NCBI GenBank assembly: GCA_900638155.1
Contig: LR134495.1
Coordinates: 1,426,001-1,490,000 of the forward strand
Direction of reading: 5' to 3'
Length of the DNA: 64,000 nucleotides
DNA from: Mannheimia haemolytica
GTDB lineage: Bacteria; Pseudomonadota; Gammaproteobacteria; Enterobacterales; Pasteurellaceae
The notes below the pieces were generated by a model. The model searched no databases. It was not told where the DNA came from and worked only from the letters and a program-made list of their open reading frames with translations. The position numbers were made by a program, and so were the translations under genes. Of this stretch, positions 36,620 through 44,814 are shown one piece after another (the stretch's first letter is position 1; the number at the start of each line of letters is the position of its first letter).

Positions 36620-37585
36620 ATGTCTAAAAAATTATTAATTCTCCACACCGGTGGCACTATTTCAATGAAAGAAGGGGAAGACGGCAAAGTCTCCCCTTCC
36701 ACCGAAAACCCTCTCTTAGCAGCCTTAAAACGTTTAAACCACCCGGCAAAATTGGTGCAAGAATCGTTATTTAATATTCCTTCTCCGCATATCAATATTG
36801 AACATTGGCAACAGTTAAAAATACGGATTGAAAAGGCAGTGAATGAGGAAAGTGTCGATGGCGTAGTGATCACCCACGGCACAGATACATTAGAAGAAAC
36901 TTCCTATTTTCTGGATTTAGCCCTCAACGTAAATATACCTGTGGCAATTACAGGAGCGATGCGCTCCAGCAATGAACTTGGTGCTGATGGCTTAATCAAT
37001 CTACAAAGTGCGATTTTAGTGGCATTAAATGAAGAAAGCCGAGATAAGGGCGTATTAGTGGTGATGAATGATGAAATCCACAATGCTAAATTTGTGACCA
37101 AAACCCACACTACCAACGTGGCAACTTTCCAAACCCCAACCTTTGGGCCTTGTGGCTTAGTGACGAAAGAATCTGTCATTTTTTTCCAAAAATTGACCGC
37201 TTACGAACGCTTCCCGATTCAGCAATTAACCAAAACTAATGTGCAACTACTGAAAGCCTATGCTGGAATGGATAGTTTTCTGTTGGAACAATTAGCGAAA
37301 AGCAACTGCGATGGGGTGGTAATTGAAGCATTAGGTGCAGGCAATTTGCCGCCAAGCTGCCTTGAAGGGGTTAAAGCTCTGGTAAATGCTGATATTCCGA
37401 TTGTGATTGTCTCCCGAGCATTCAACGGCATTACCCAAGATGTCTATGATTATTTAGGCGGCGGAAAACAGTTAAAGCAACAAGGCATTATTTTTACCAA
37501 AGGATTAAGCGGGCAAAAAGCTCGCATTAAACTTATGGTTTTGCTCAACCAAACCTTAAACAAACCACTATCAGACTATTTCTAA
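36620..37585 (+). CDS. L-asparaginase, cytoplasmic
   Basis: A 321-residue asparaginase that hydrolyses Asn to Asp and ammonia. Catalytic threonines are in LHTGGTISM (residues 8-16) and VVITHGTDTLEETSYFLDL (about 83-101), with the catalytic Lys in the following ITGAMRSSNELGADG region. No signal peptide, so it is cytoplasmic (AnsA-like role), although the HGTDTLEET box also occurs in periplasmic enzymes. It begins 14 nt after purE and ends 18 nt before purK, so it is embedded in the pur operon and presumably under PurR. The Asp formed is a purine-pathway substrate. Confidence 0.9.
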   Translation: MSKKLLILHTGGTISMKEGEDGKVSPSTENPLLAALKRLNHPAKLVQESLFNIPSPHINIEHWQQLKIRIEKAVNEESVDGVVITHGTDTLEETSYFLDLALNVNIPVAITGAMRSSNELGADGLINLQSAILVALNEESRDKGVLVVMNDEIHNAKFVTKTHTTNVATFQTPTFGPCGLVTKESVIFFQKLTAYERFPIQQLTKTNVQLLKAYAGMDSFLLEQLAKSNCDGVVIEALGAGNLPPSCLEGVKALVNADIPIVIVSRAFNGITQDVYDYLGGGKQLKQQGIIFTKGLSGQKARIKLMVLLNQTLNKPLSDYF

Positions 37586-37603
37586 CTCATTGAGAATATC
37601 ACA

Positions 37604-38692
37604 ATGCAAAAAAGTGCAATCTACCCACCTGTTTATGTATTAGGCAACGGTCAGCTAGGGCGAATGCTACGCTACGCCGGTGCTCCGCTTGATATTGAAG
37701 TCAAACCACTTGCTTTTGATGCTCCTGTGTTTGAGATTGAAGCAAACAGCATTATTACCGCAGAAATCGAACGCTGGGCAGACACACCTTTAACGCAATT
37801 ACTCGGTAATCACCCTAACTTTGTGAACCTGAATGTGTTTGGGAAGTTAGCCGATCGTTTTACGCAAAAATCGCTACTTGATGAGCTCAATCTTCCGAGT
37901 TCAAAATGGAAACTACTAGAAAATGCCGAACAATGGCAAGATATTTTTCAGCATATCGGCGAAAAAGTGGTAGTTAAACGCCGAACCGGTGGGTATGACG
38001 GGCGTGGGCAATGGATTGTAACCCAAGAGTCGATTGATCAAATTACACCTGAATTATTTGGCGAAGTGATTGCCGAAAAATTTATCCCCTTTGATGGAGA
38101 AATTTCCATTGTTGGGGCAAGATTCCGTGACGGTTCAACCCGTTTTTACCCTATTTCTCACAATTTACAACAAAATGGCATTCTACGTTATTCCGTTTCT
38201 GATGTGAATTTACCGAACCAAGCCCTTTACCAACAACAAGCCGAACAGATGCTCTCTGCGGTAATGCAAAAATTAGAGTATGTCGGCGTAATGGCAATGG
38301 AATGCTTTGTGGTGGGTGAAAAGCTACTCATCAACGAGCTTGCCCCTCGAGTGCACAACAGCGGACACTGGACACAACTTGGCTGTTCCATTAGCCAATT
38401 TGAGTTACATTTACGGGCGTTATTAGATCTACCGACACCAGAACTCAAGCAAATCGCCCCAAGCGTGATGGTTAACTTGATCGGCATCGAACATAACAAC
38501 CAATGGTTAAACTTCCCATTTAGCCAACTACATTGGTATGGCAAAGAAGTCCGAACCGGTAGAAAAGTTGGGCATATCAACCTCACTCACCCAAACAAAA
38601 ACCGATTAATCGAATTACTGGAGCAACTAAGACCAAGCCTAACAGAAGATTTTCATTCTGGACTAGATTGGGCAATTAACAAGCTCAAGTAA
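37604..38692 (+). CDS. purK: N5-carboxyaminoimidazole ribonucleotide synthase
   Basis: A 362-residue ATP-grasp enzyme that carboxylates AIR with bicarbonate and ATP to N5-CAIR, the substrate of PurE. It starts with the Rossmann-like motif VLGNGQLGRMLRYAGAPL; the ATP-grasp region includes VVKRRTGGYDGRGQWIV and IAEKFIPFDGEISIVGAR, with the magnesium-binding end LLINELAPRVHNSGHWT. Length matches E. coli PurK (355). It is the third gene of purE-asparaginase-purK. Confidence 0.96.
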   Translation: MQKSAIYPPVYVLGNGQLGRMLRYAGAPLDIEVKPLAFDAPVFEIEANSIITAEIERWADTPLTQLLGNHPNFVNLNVFGKLADRFTQKSLLDELNLPSSKWKLLENAEQWQDIFQHIGEKVVVKRRTGGYDGRGQWIVTQESIDQITPELFGEVIAEKFIPFDGEISIVGARFRDGSTRFYPISHNLQQNGILRYSVSDVNLPNQALYQQQAEQMLSAVMQKLEYVGVMAMECFVVGEKLLINELAPRVHNSGHWTQLGCSISQFELHLRALLDLPTPELKQIAPSVMVNLIGIEHNNQWLNFPFSQLHWYGKEVRTGRKVGHINLTHPNKNRLIELLEQLRPSLTEDFHSGLDWAINKLK

Positions 38693-38730
38693 GCGGTCGA
38701 ATTTTGTAACTTTTTTGAAATATGTTCCCC

Positions 38731-38756
38731 GATGGTGCGAGCTTCCTCGCTCGTAC
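38731..38756. repeat. short imperfect palindrome near two uptake-signal cores
   Basis: GGTGCGAG-CTTC-CTCGCTCGTACC at 38733-38756 is an imperfect hairpin. Degenerate and full uptake-signal cores flank it (38690-38768). The 38693-38809 stretch has nothing else that I can support. Confidence 0.4.
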
Positions 38757-38809
38757 CAAACAAGCGGTCGACTTAGTGCTAAAATTTGCAAAATAATTCA
38801 ACATAATGG

Positions 38810-38872
38810 CTACTTCCGGTCATCATCTTGATCTGAAAATTCCTCAGGGTGGATATGGCTATCAAAAAGCAT
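38810..38872 (-). CDS. 20-residue ORF with strong RBS, TatD-like N-terminal remnant
   Basis: A 20-codon frame beginning MLFDSHIHPEEF and ending in an acidic, Lys-terminated tail. A GGAGGAAG ribosome-binding site lies 4-5 nt before the ATG. It is 44 nt downstream of the uvrB-coupled membrane gene on the same strand. The opening resembles the metal-binding start of TatD-family hydrolases (FDSHxH). It may be a truncated remnant or a real small protein; the sequence alone does not decide. Confidence 0.35.
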   Translation of the reverse strand: MLFDSHIHPEEFSDQDDDRK

Positions 38873-38916
38873 TTTCTTCCTCCGAGAAAACAGATTTTTT
38901 CACAAGAATCTTAGGG

Positions 38917-39321
38917 CTACTCTTTATTTGTTTCCTTAGGCAATAACTTCGAGCAAATGATAATAGAGAGCATCGCCCCAAATCCTGCACCTGAAATCTT
39001 CAGTGATTTATCATAAACTGCCGGCTCAAAATAAATAAATCCCAAAATCCAAATTAAAAAGAACCCCATATAAATCCAAAACACTTTATCTTCATTTTTC
39101 TGGGTATAACCTTTATAAACAATAACCGCACTACTTACCATCATCGGAATAATAAAAGTCAAAAACACATTATTGAACAAAGTACCAAATCGCTCAAACG
39201 GATTACTGTACTCCTGCATAATGTGATGAGCAATCCAGATAACCACCATAAAAACAAGCTGAGAGAAAATAACAATTTTGGCAAATAAAATTAATTTTGA
39301 AAATAATGAACGAGAAATCAC
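38917..39321 (-). CDS. four-helix membrane protein of unknown function, coupled to uvrB
   Basis: A 134-residue protein with four predicted membrane helices (about residues 8-32, 48-68, 78-96, 106-126) and no family that I recognise. It starts at GTG, with a GGAGG ribosome-binding site that lies inside the last codons of uvrB; the uvrB stop is only 2 nt upstream. Translation is therefore probably coupled to uvrB. A charged tail (LPKETNKE) is cytoplasmic or periplasmic. Whether it has anything to do with DNA repair is unknown. Confidence 0.7.
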   Translation of the reverse strand: MISRSLFSKLILFAKIVIFSQLVFMVVIWIAHHIMQEYSNPFERFGTLFNNVFLTFIIPMMVSSAVIVYKGYTQKNEDKVFWIYMGFFLIWILGFIYFEPAVYDKSLKISGAGFGAMLSIIICSKLLPKETNKE

Positions 39322-39323
39322 AT

Positions 39324-41342
39324 TTAAACCTCCAATAAATACGCTTTCAACTGCTGCAACTTATCCCTTACCGCAGCCGCTTTTTCAAATTCCAGATCTT
39401 TCGCAAAATCACGCATCTGTTGTTCCAGCGTTTTAAGCTCTTTTTCCAACTCTTTGCGGGATTTCGGCTTGTAGTCGCTTGTAGAATTTTCGGCTTTTTT
39501 GACCGCTTGTTTGCCTCGTTTTGGCTTGTCGGATTGTCCGATATCGAGCAATTCGCCCACTTTTTTGTTCAACGCTTGTGGGGTGATACCGTGTTCTTCG
39601 TTGTATTTCATCTGCTTTTCACGGCGGCGTTCGGTCTCGGTAATTGCTTTTTGCATTGAGTTGGTAATGCGGTCGCCGTATAAAATCGCTTTGCCGTTGA
39701 GGTTTCGGGCAGCACGTCCGATGGTCTGAATTAACGAGCGTTCGGAACGCAAAAAGCCCTCTTTATCGGCATCAAGAATGGCAACCAGCGACACTTCGGG
39801 CATATCTAATCCCTCACGCAATAAGTTGATCCCCACCAGCACGTCAAACATTCCCATTCGCAAATCGTGGATAATTTCCACCCGCTCCACCGTGTCAATA
39901 TCGCTATGTAGATAGCGAACCCGCACGCCGTGTTCGTCCAAATAATCGGTGAGATCTTCCGCCATTTTTTTGGTGAGTGTTGTCACCAGCACCCGTTCGT
40001 CCACCGCCACTCGTTTGTGAATTTCAGAGAGTAAATCGTCCACCTGCGTAGCAACGGGGCGAACTTCGATAATCGGGTCGAGCAAGCCGGTTGGGCGAAC
40101 CACTTGATCCACCACGTCCGGATTTTTCTCCAATTCATACGCCCCCGGTGTGGCAGAAACGTAAATCGTCTGCGGGGAAAGGCGTTCAAACTCTTCAAAT
40201 CTCAATGGGCGGTTATCCAGTGCAGACGGCAGGCGGAAACCATATTGCACTAGCGTCTCTTTTCTGGCTCGGTCGCCCCGATACATTCCGCCGATTTGTG
40301 GCACAGTAACGTGGCTTTCATCAATCACCAAAATACCGTCCGCCGGCATATAATCAAACAGGGTCGGCGGGGCTTCACCCTCTTTTCTGCCCGAGAGATA
40401 GCGGGAGTAGTTTTCAATGCCCGAACAGTAGCCCAGCTCATTCATCATCTCAATATCAAACTGCGTACGTTGGGCGATCCGCTGCTCTTCCAGCAATTTG
40501 TTCTCTTTAATGAAATAGGTACGGCGCTCGGCAAGCTCGACCTTAATTTGCTCGATTGCCTCCAAAATTCGCTCTCGTGGGGTCACATAGTGGGTTTTTG
40601 GGTAAATGGTATAACGTGGCACTTTGCCCAAGCTATGCCCTGTAAGCGGATCAAATAGCGACAGATTTTCGATTTCATCGTCAAACAGCTCTACCCTTAA
40701 CGCCACTTCATCGCTTTCGGCAGGGTAAATATCAATCACATCGCCCCGCACTCGAAAAGTCGAACGCTGAAATGCCTGATCGTTGCGGGTGTATTGCAAT
40801 TCGGCAAGGCGAGAGAGAATTTCACGCTGCCCAATCATCGCCCCCACTTGCAAATGCAACATCATCTGCATATAAGCGTCCACATCACCCAAGCCGTAAA
40901 TGGCAGAAACGGAGGCAACCACTATCGTATCTCGGCGTTCCAAAAAGGATTTGGTTGCTGAAAGTCGCATCTGCTCGATCTGCTCATTGATAGAGGCATC
41001 TTTCTCGATAAAGGTATCGCTTGCCGGCACATAGGCTTCGGGCTGGTAGTAGTCGTAGTACGAGACAAAATACTCCACCGCATTTTCCGGAAAGAACGCC
41101 TTCATCTCGGCATAGAGCTGGGCGGCAAGGGTTTTATTTGGGGCAAGCACCATCGCAGGGCGATTGAGCTTGGCAATCACATTCGCAATGGTAAAGGTTT
41201 TACCCGAGCCAGTTACACCAAGTAAGGTTTGATGTGCTAAGCCATCATTTAAGCCTTCGGTCAGTTTAGCAATCGCACTCGGTTGGTCGCCTGAGGGTTT
41301 GAATGGGGAATGGAGGATAAAGGGTTTGCCTTGCTTGCTCAT
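39324..41342 (-). CDS. uvrB: excinuclease ABC subunit B
   Basis: A 672-residue damage-verification helicase of nucleotide excision repair (E. coli UvrB is 673). Walker A is [17 protein letters not shown] (about residues 39-55); the beta-hairpin that clamps DNA is in [20 protein letters not shown]; helicase motif VI is QTIGRAARN. The C-terminal UVR domain that contacts UvrC is at 632-668 ([20 protein letters not shown]). I see no LexA-type CTGT-N8-ACAG box in the 75 nt upstream, so SOS control is not evident. Confidence 0.97.
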   Translation of the reverse strand: MSKQGKPFILHSPFKPSGDQPSAIAKLTEGLNDGLAHQTLLGVTGSGKTFTIANVIAKLNRPAMVLAPNKTLAAQLYAEMKAFFPENAVEYFVSYYDYYQPEAYVPASDTFIEKDASINEQIEQMRLSATKSFLERRDTIVVASVSAIYGLGDVDAYMQMMLHLQVGAMIGQREILSRLAELQYTRNDQAFQRSTFRVRGDVIDIYPAESDEVALRVELFDDEIENLSLFDPLTGHSLGKVPRYTIYPKTHYVTPRERILEAIEQIKVELAERRTYFIKENKLLEEQRIAQRTQFDIEMMNELGYCSGIENYSRYLSGRKEGEAPPTLFDYMPADGILVIDESHVTVPQIGGMYRGDRARKETLVQYGFRLPSALDNRPLRFEEFERLSPQTIYVSATPGAYELEKNPDVVDQVVRPTGLLDPIIEVRPVATQVDDLLSEIHKRVAVDERVLVTTLTKKMAEDLTDYLDEHGVRVRYLHSDIDTVERVEIIHDLRMGMFDVLVGINLLREGLDMPEVSLVAILDADKEGFLRSERSLIQTIGRAARNLNGKAILYGDRITNSMQKAITETERRREKQMKYNEEHGITPQALNKKVGELLDIGQSDKPKRGKQAVKKAENSTSDYKPKSRKELEKELKTLEQQMRDFAKDLEFEKAAAVRDKLQQLKAYLLEV

Positions 41343-41416
41343 AGAAAATCCTGTCTTAAAAAATCGGTCTATTTTAGCACAAGCAAGCGGTCGTTTTTAT
41401 CGGGATTTTTGCAAAT

Positions 41417-41704
41417 TTATTGTAACTGCTTATATTGATCCATTCTTTGATCTAATACCCTAACAATAAAGATACCTTTTGGGATTGGTTTATAATAAAT
41501 AGAATGTGAGCGGTGGTAATGACACCGCAACGAAGAGCGAATATGCTCCACGTTTCTACCCATATAGGGAAACTCATCGAGCAGACAAAATGTTTTTTCC
41601 AAATCTAATAAGTATGCTTCAGCTTGGGCATCACCAAATTGGGCTGCGGAATATTCATAAAGTAACGCTAAATCTCGCTCTGCCCTAACAGAAAGTTTAT
41701 ACAT
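41417..41704 (-). CDS. parE: ParE/RelE-superfamily toxin
   Basis: A 95-residue toxin of the RelE/ParE fold: YKLSVRAERDLALLYEYSAA at the N-terminus, YLLDLEKTFCLLDEFPYMGR, and the C-terminal strands HSIYYKPIPKGIFIVRVLDQ. The ParD-type partner upstream and the overall spacing favour ParE (gyrase poison) over an RNase. The start at 41704 overlaps the antitoxin end by 8 nt; the longer upstream frame is only a read-through of the antitoxin region. It sits after uvrB's promoter region in the same orientation. Confidence 0.88.
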   Translation of the reverse strand: MYKLSVRAERDLALLYEYSAAQFGDAQAEAYLLDLEKTFCLLDEFPYMGRNVEHIRSSLRCHYHRSHSIYYKPIPKGIFIVRVLDQRMDQYKQLQ

Positions 41705-41939
41705 TACGTTTTGCCTTTGCCTTGCTGATAATAGATTGAACGGTTTCCTCAGAAACACCACTTTCTAAGCCTTCATCAATTAAGGCTCTTAGCTGAATTA
41801 GCTGCTGTTCTTGTGCTTCCAATATTTTTAATGCGGCACTGATAACCTCGTTGGTCGAACCATAACGCCCACTTTCAATCATTTGGTTCACAAATTGGCT
41901 TAATGGCTCAGCTAAAGTTACGCTGGTTGTTCTACTCAT
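41697..41939 (-). CDS. parD: ParD-type antitoxin
   Basis: An 80-residue antitoxin with an N-terminal ribbon-helix-helix (TTSVTLAEPLSQFVNQMI, GRYGSTNEVISAALKILE) for DNA binding and an extended C-terminal arm that neutralises the toxin (EEQQLIQLRALIDEGLESG-like segment, residues about 42-66). The gene overlaps the toxin start by 8 nt. The pair is expected to repress its own promoter in 41940-42000. The ribosome-binding site is AGGAAT. Confidence 0.9.
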   Translation of the reverse strand: MSRTTSVTLAEPLSQFVNQMIESGRYGSTNEVISAALKILEAQEQQLIQLRALIDEGLESGVSEETVQSIISKAKAKRNV

Positions 41940-42034
41940 TACTATTCCTATCTTATTGATTATTGAGCAGATTGTAATGGCTCTAATTTAGATAAGCAAG
42001 CGGTCTATTTTTAGCAATAATTTGCAAAACAAAA

Positions 42035-42050
42035 TGTGATTTACGTCACA
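42035..42050. promoter_or_regulatory. CRP site upstream of the efe locus
   Basis: TGTGATTTACGTCACA: both pentamers TGTGA and TCACA are perfect with N6 spacing, flanked by AAA and AAA. It lies 77-92 nt before the first gene. Confidence 0.7.
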
Positions 42051-42066
42051 AAATCAGCATTATTTT

Positions 42067-42083
42067 TTGCGAATAATTCGCAA
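42067..42083. promoter_or_regulatory. 17-bp perfect palindrome, possible Fur-type operator
   Basis: TTGCGAATAATTCGCAA has perfect 8-bp arms about a central A. The inner 7-1-7 arrangement TGCGAAT-A-ATTCGCA agrees with the Fur box TGATAAT-N-ATTATCA at five of seven positions per half. Placed 44 nt before an iron-uptake gene. Confidence 0.45.
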
Positions 42084-42126
42084 TAAGGATATTATGTCAC
42101 AATGTTTTTATTAAAAGGAAATTTTT

Positions 42127-42942
42127 ATGCGTTTAACCAAACTTGCTTTTGCACTTTCTGGCTTTTTTGTGGCTACTCAAGCGGCAGCTTTAGACTTAAC
42201 TAAGGAAACCGAGGCTTATAAACAATTTGTGGTGGAACAAATTGACCAACTGGTTACCGATACGGAAAAATTTGTCGGTTACTTAAACAAAGGCGATGTG
42301 CAAAATGCCAAGAAAATTTACCCGCTTGCAAGAATGTATTTTGAACGTTCTGAACCGATTGCAGAAAGTTTTGGCGATTTAGACCCTCGTATTGATGCCC
42401 GTCTGGCAGATTTAGCCGAAGAAGGCAAAACCGAAAAGGATTGGTCGGGCTTCCACAAAATCGAGAAAGTGTTGTGGGAGAAAAATACAACTAAAGGGAC
42501 GAAAGCTACAGCAGATCAGCTATTAAAAGATGTAAAAGAACTGCGTGCGAAAATTCCAACTGCGGAAGTTACTCCTGAGCTGATGATTACCGGTGCAGTA
42601 GATTTATTAAACGAAGTTTCTACCACGAAAGTGACCGGCGAGGAAGAAATTTTCTCTAAAACCGACCTTTACGATTTTAAAGCCAATATTGAAGGGGCAG
42701 AAAAAATCTATCAGATTTTCAAACCACAATTAGAACAAGTTGATGCGAAACTCTCAGCAGAGATTGCCTCTCGTTTTGCTACAGTAAATGCTTTGTTGGA
42801 AAAACATAATAAATCCAAAACAGGTGGCTATGATTATGTTGGCTACGATACGCTCTCAAAAGCCGATATTAAAGCGTTAGCTGAAGCCGTCAATCAATTA
42901 GGCGAGCCGTTAGCTCAACTTGGCGTACTTTTAAATAAATAA
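42127..42942 (+). CDS. EfeM/EfeO-family periplasmic iron-binding imelysin protein
   Basis: A 271-residue exported protein with a Sec signal peptide (about residues 1-21, ending ATQAAA) and a single imelysin/M75 domain. The metal-binding GxHxxE motif is GFHKIEK (His110, Glu113). It lacks the N-terminal cupredoxin domain of E. coli EfeO (375 residues), so it is of the short EfeM type. It probably binds iron in the periplasm and works with the EfeB-like peroxidase 10 nt downstream. CRP and palindromic operator sites lie upstream. AAAAGGAAA precedes the start. Confidence 0.88.
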   Translation: MRLTKLAFALSGFFVATQAAALDLTKETEAYKQFVVEQIDQLVTDTEKFVGYLNKGDVQNAKKIYPLARMYFERSEPIAESFGDLDPRIDARLADLAEEGKTEKDWSGFHKIEKVLWEKNTTKGTKATADQLLKDVKELRAKIPTAEVTPELMITGAVDLLNEVSTTKVTGEEEIFSKTDLYDFKANIEGAEKIYQIFKPQLEQVDAKLSAEIASRFATVNALLEKHNKSKTGGYDYVGYDTLSKADIKALAEAVNQLGEPLAQLGVLLNK

Positions 42943-42952
42943 TGGAGTAAAA

Positions 42953-44149
42953 ATGATGGCAGAAACCACTTCTCGCCGTGATTTTTTAAAACATACCGCA
43001 TTGGTAGGAGCAGGCTTATTGACTGCTCCTGCTTTCGCTTTGGAATCACGACAAATATCTGAAAAATCTCAAAATCAATACGACTTTTACGGCAAACATC
43101 AAGCCGGTATTGTTAGCCCTGCACAAAAACATATCTACTTTTTAGTGCTGGATTTAGACACCACCGACATTGCCAAAGTAAAAACTCTGTTTAAAAACTG
43201 GACGGAATATAGCCGTAACCTTACGCTTGGCAAAAATGTGAAGCCTTATAGTGCCAATGCTTATGTTCCACCGGTGGATACCGGTGAGGCAGATAGCCTT
43301 TCAGCACAGAATCTCACTCTCACCTTTGGCGTCAGTGCTAATTTCTTTACAAAACTCGGCATTGAAAAACATAAGCCGGAAGCACTAAAAAATTTACCGC
43401 ATTTCCCTCGTGATCAACTACAAGCAGAATACACCGGTGGCGATATTTGCATTCAAGCCTGTGCAGACGATCCTCAAGTGGCTTTCCACGCTGTGCGTAA
43501 TTTGGTGCGTGTTGCCCGTGGCGAAATCAAAATGAAATGGTCGCAAATGGGGTTTAACTCCTTTGCGAATCAAGACACGCCTCGTAACTTATTCGGTTTT
43601 AAAGACGGCACTGCCAACGCAGAAAGTTTAAAAGATCAGGAAAATACGGTATGGGTGCAACAAGAGGGCTGGCTCAAAGGCGGTTCTTATCTAGCCGTTC
43701 GCCGTGTTAAAATGTTCTTGGAAACTTGGGATCGCACTCACCTACAATCCCAAGAAGAAACCTTCGGTCGCCATCGGGATTCCGGAGCCGGCATCGGGCA
43801 TCAGCACGAATTCGAGAAATTAGATTTAGCCAAAAAAGACGAAAAAGGCAATTTAGTGATTCCAGAAATTTCACACGCTCATCTTGCCAACAACACAGGG
43901 CTGAAAATCCTACGCCGTTCATTCTCCTATTCCAGCGGTATTGATGATAAAGGGCAATTTGACTCAGGATTGTTATTTATTTCTTTCCAACAAAGTCCGG
44001 AGCAATTTATCAAAATCCAGAACGCCCTCGGCAATGTGGATAAAATGAATGAATACATCACTCATATCGGCAGTGGCTTATTTGCTTGTTTTGCCGGAGT
44101 GAAAGATGAAAATGACTACCTTGGCAAAGCCTTGTTTGAGCTAATTTAA
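42953..44149 (+). CDS. efeB: EfeB-like Dyp-type heme peroxidase / deferrochelatase, Tat-exported
   Basis: A 398-residue heme protein with a twin-arginine signal (TSRRDFLKHTALVGAGLL, cleavage near PAFA). The Dyp-peroxidase core contains the GxxDG motif in FGFKDGTANAES and, near the C-terminus, the conserved LRRSFSYSSGIDDKGQFDSG block. EfeB oxidises ferrous iron for uptake and in E. coli has been proposed to release iron from heme. It sits between the imelysin gene (10 nt) and a third exported protein gene (9 nt), clearly one operon. Confidence 0.92.
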   Translation: MMAETTSRRDFLKHTALVGAGLLTAPAFALESRQISEKSQNQYDFYGKHQAGIVSPAQKHIYFLVLDLDTTDIAKVKTLFKNWTEYSRNLTLGKNVKPYSANAYVPPVDTGEADSLSAQNLTLTFGVSANFFTKLGIEKHKPEALKNLPHFPRDQLQAEYTGGDICIQACADDPQVAFHAVRNLVRVARGEIKMKWSQMGFNSFANQDTPRNLFGFKDGTANAESLKDQENTVWVQQEGWLKGGSYLAVRRVKMFLETWDRTHLQSQEETFGRHRDSGAGIGHQHEFEKLDLAKKDEKGNLVIPEISHAHLANNTGLKILRRSFSYSSGIDDKGQFDSGLLFISFQQSPEQFIKIQNALGNVDKMNEYITHIGSGLFACFAGVKDENDYLGKALFELI

Positions 44150-44158
44150 GGATAAAAT

Positions 44159-44779
44159 ATGCGATTAAAAACACTCGTGCTTGCCTCAGCTTTGCTTTCA
44201 GCTTCAACGCTTTGGGCAAAGGTAGAAGTAAGTCCGCTTTTTGTTCAGCTTTCTGATGCAATGGCAGAGAGTAAAAAAGGGGAATTTGCAAAATCCAGCG
44301 AAAATTTGACCGCTTTACAGCACAATTTTAAGCAGATTAGCCAACACAATTCCCCCGTAGGAAACGAGGTACAAACCGCCCTTAAAAAAGCGATTGAATC
44401 CCCCTCTGCTGAACACTTGGAAAACCTTGCTAAAAAGCTATATGCGTTTGAAAAAGAACAAAATCCAAGTGGTTATGCCGAAAAACATCAGGATTTTGTA
44501 GCGAAAATGACACCGCTTTATACAGAGCTTGCTCAAACCGTGCCGACTCAAGAGATCGCAAAAATCAAATGGGCGGCTTATCAGTTTGGCAAGAATTGGG
44601 TAAAACAGGAAAAAGCAGTACGGGAGATCAGCCTAACTCATTATGGCAAATTTGAGCGTATTCTCGGTTTAATGCGAATTAATCTGAATGCTGAAAAGCC
44701 AGATATAGAAAAGATTAGTAAGTTGGTTTCCGAACTTGGTGTGGTAATGGCGGAATTTAAGCAAGTTAAAGTGAAATAG
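44159..44779 (+). CDS. exported helical protein of the efe operon, unknown function
   Basis: A 206-residue protein with a Sec signal (about 1-20, cleavage after LWA) and no membrane helix thereafter. The mature part is alpha-helical, Lys/Glu-rich; LFVQLSDAMAESKKGEFAKS recalls the periplasmic N-terminal region seen on some bacterial FTR1 iron permeases, but no permease domain follows. It starts 9 nt after efeB and ends before a terminator-like hairpin, so it closes the operon. It may be a periplasmic accessory or the remnant of a split Ftr1. I cannot assign a function. Confidence 0.6.
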   Translation: MRLKTLVLASALLSASTLWAKVEVSPLFVQLSDAMAESKKGEFAKSSENLTALQHNFKQISQHNSPVGNEVQTALKKAIESPSAEHLENLAKKLYAFEKEQNPSGYAEKHQDFVAKMTPLYTELAQTVPTQEIAKIKWAAYQFGKNWVKQEKAVREISLTHYGKFERILGLMRINLNAEKPDIEKISKLVSELGVVMAEFKQVKVK

Positions 44780-44811
44780 TAAAAAATCGGGGCAAATCAC
44801 TTGCCCCGATA
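44780..44811 (-). terminator. terminator between efe operon and rnm
   Basis: ATCGGGGCAA (44786-44795) and TTGCCCCGAT (44801-44810). On the minus strand it is followed by six T, so it mainly ends rnm; it can also stall plus-strand transcription. Confidence 0.85.
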
Positions 44812-44814
44812 ACA

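Noticed and set aside
40091..40658. Plus-strand frames inside uvrB
   Set aside because: uvrB is continuous with all helicase motifs; these frames mirror its codons.
41343..41416. LexA box upstream of uvrB
   Set aside because: No CTGT-N8-ACAG sequence is present. CTGTC near 41351 has no partner.
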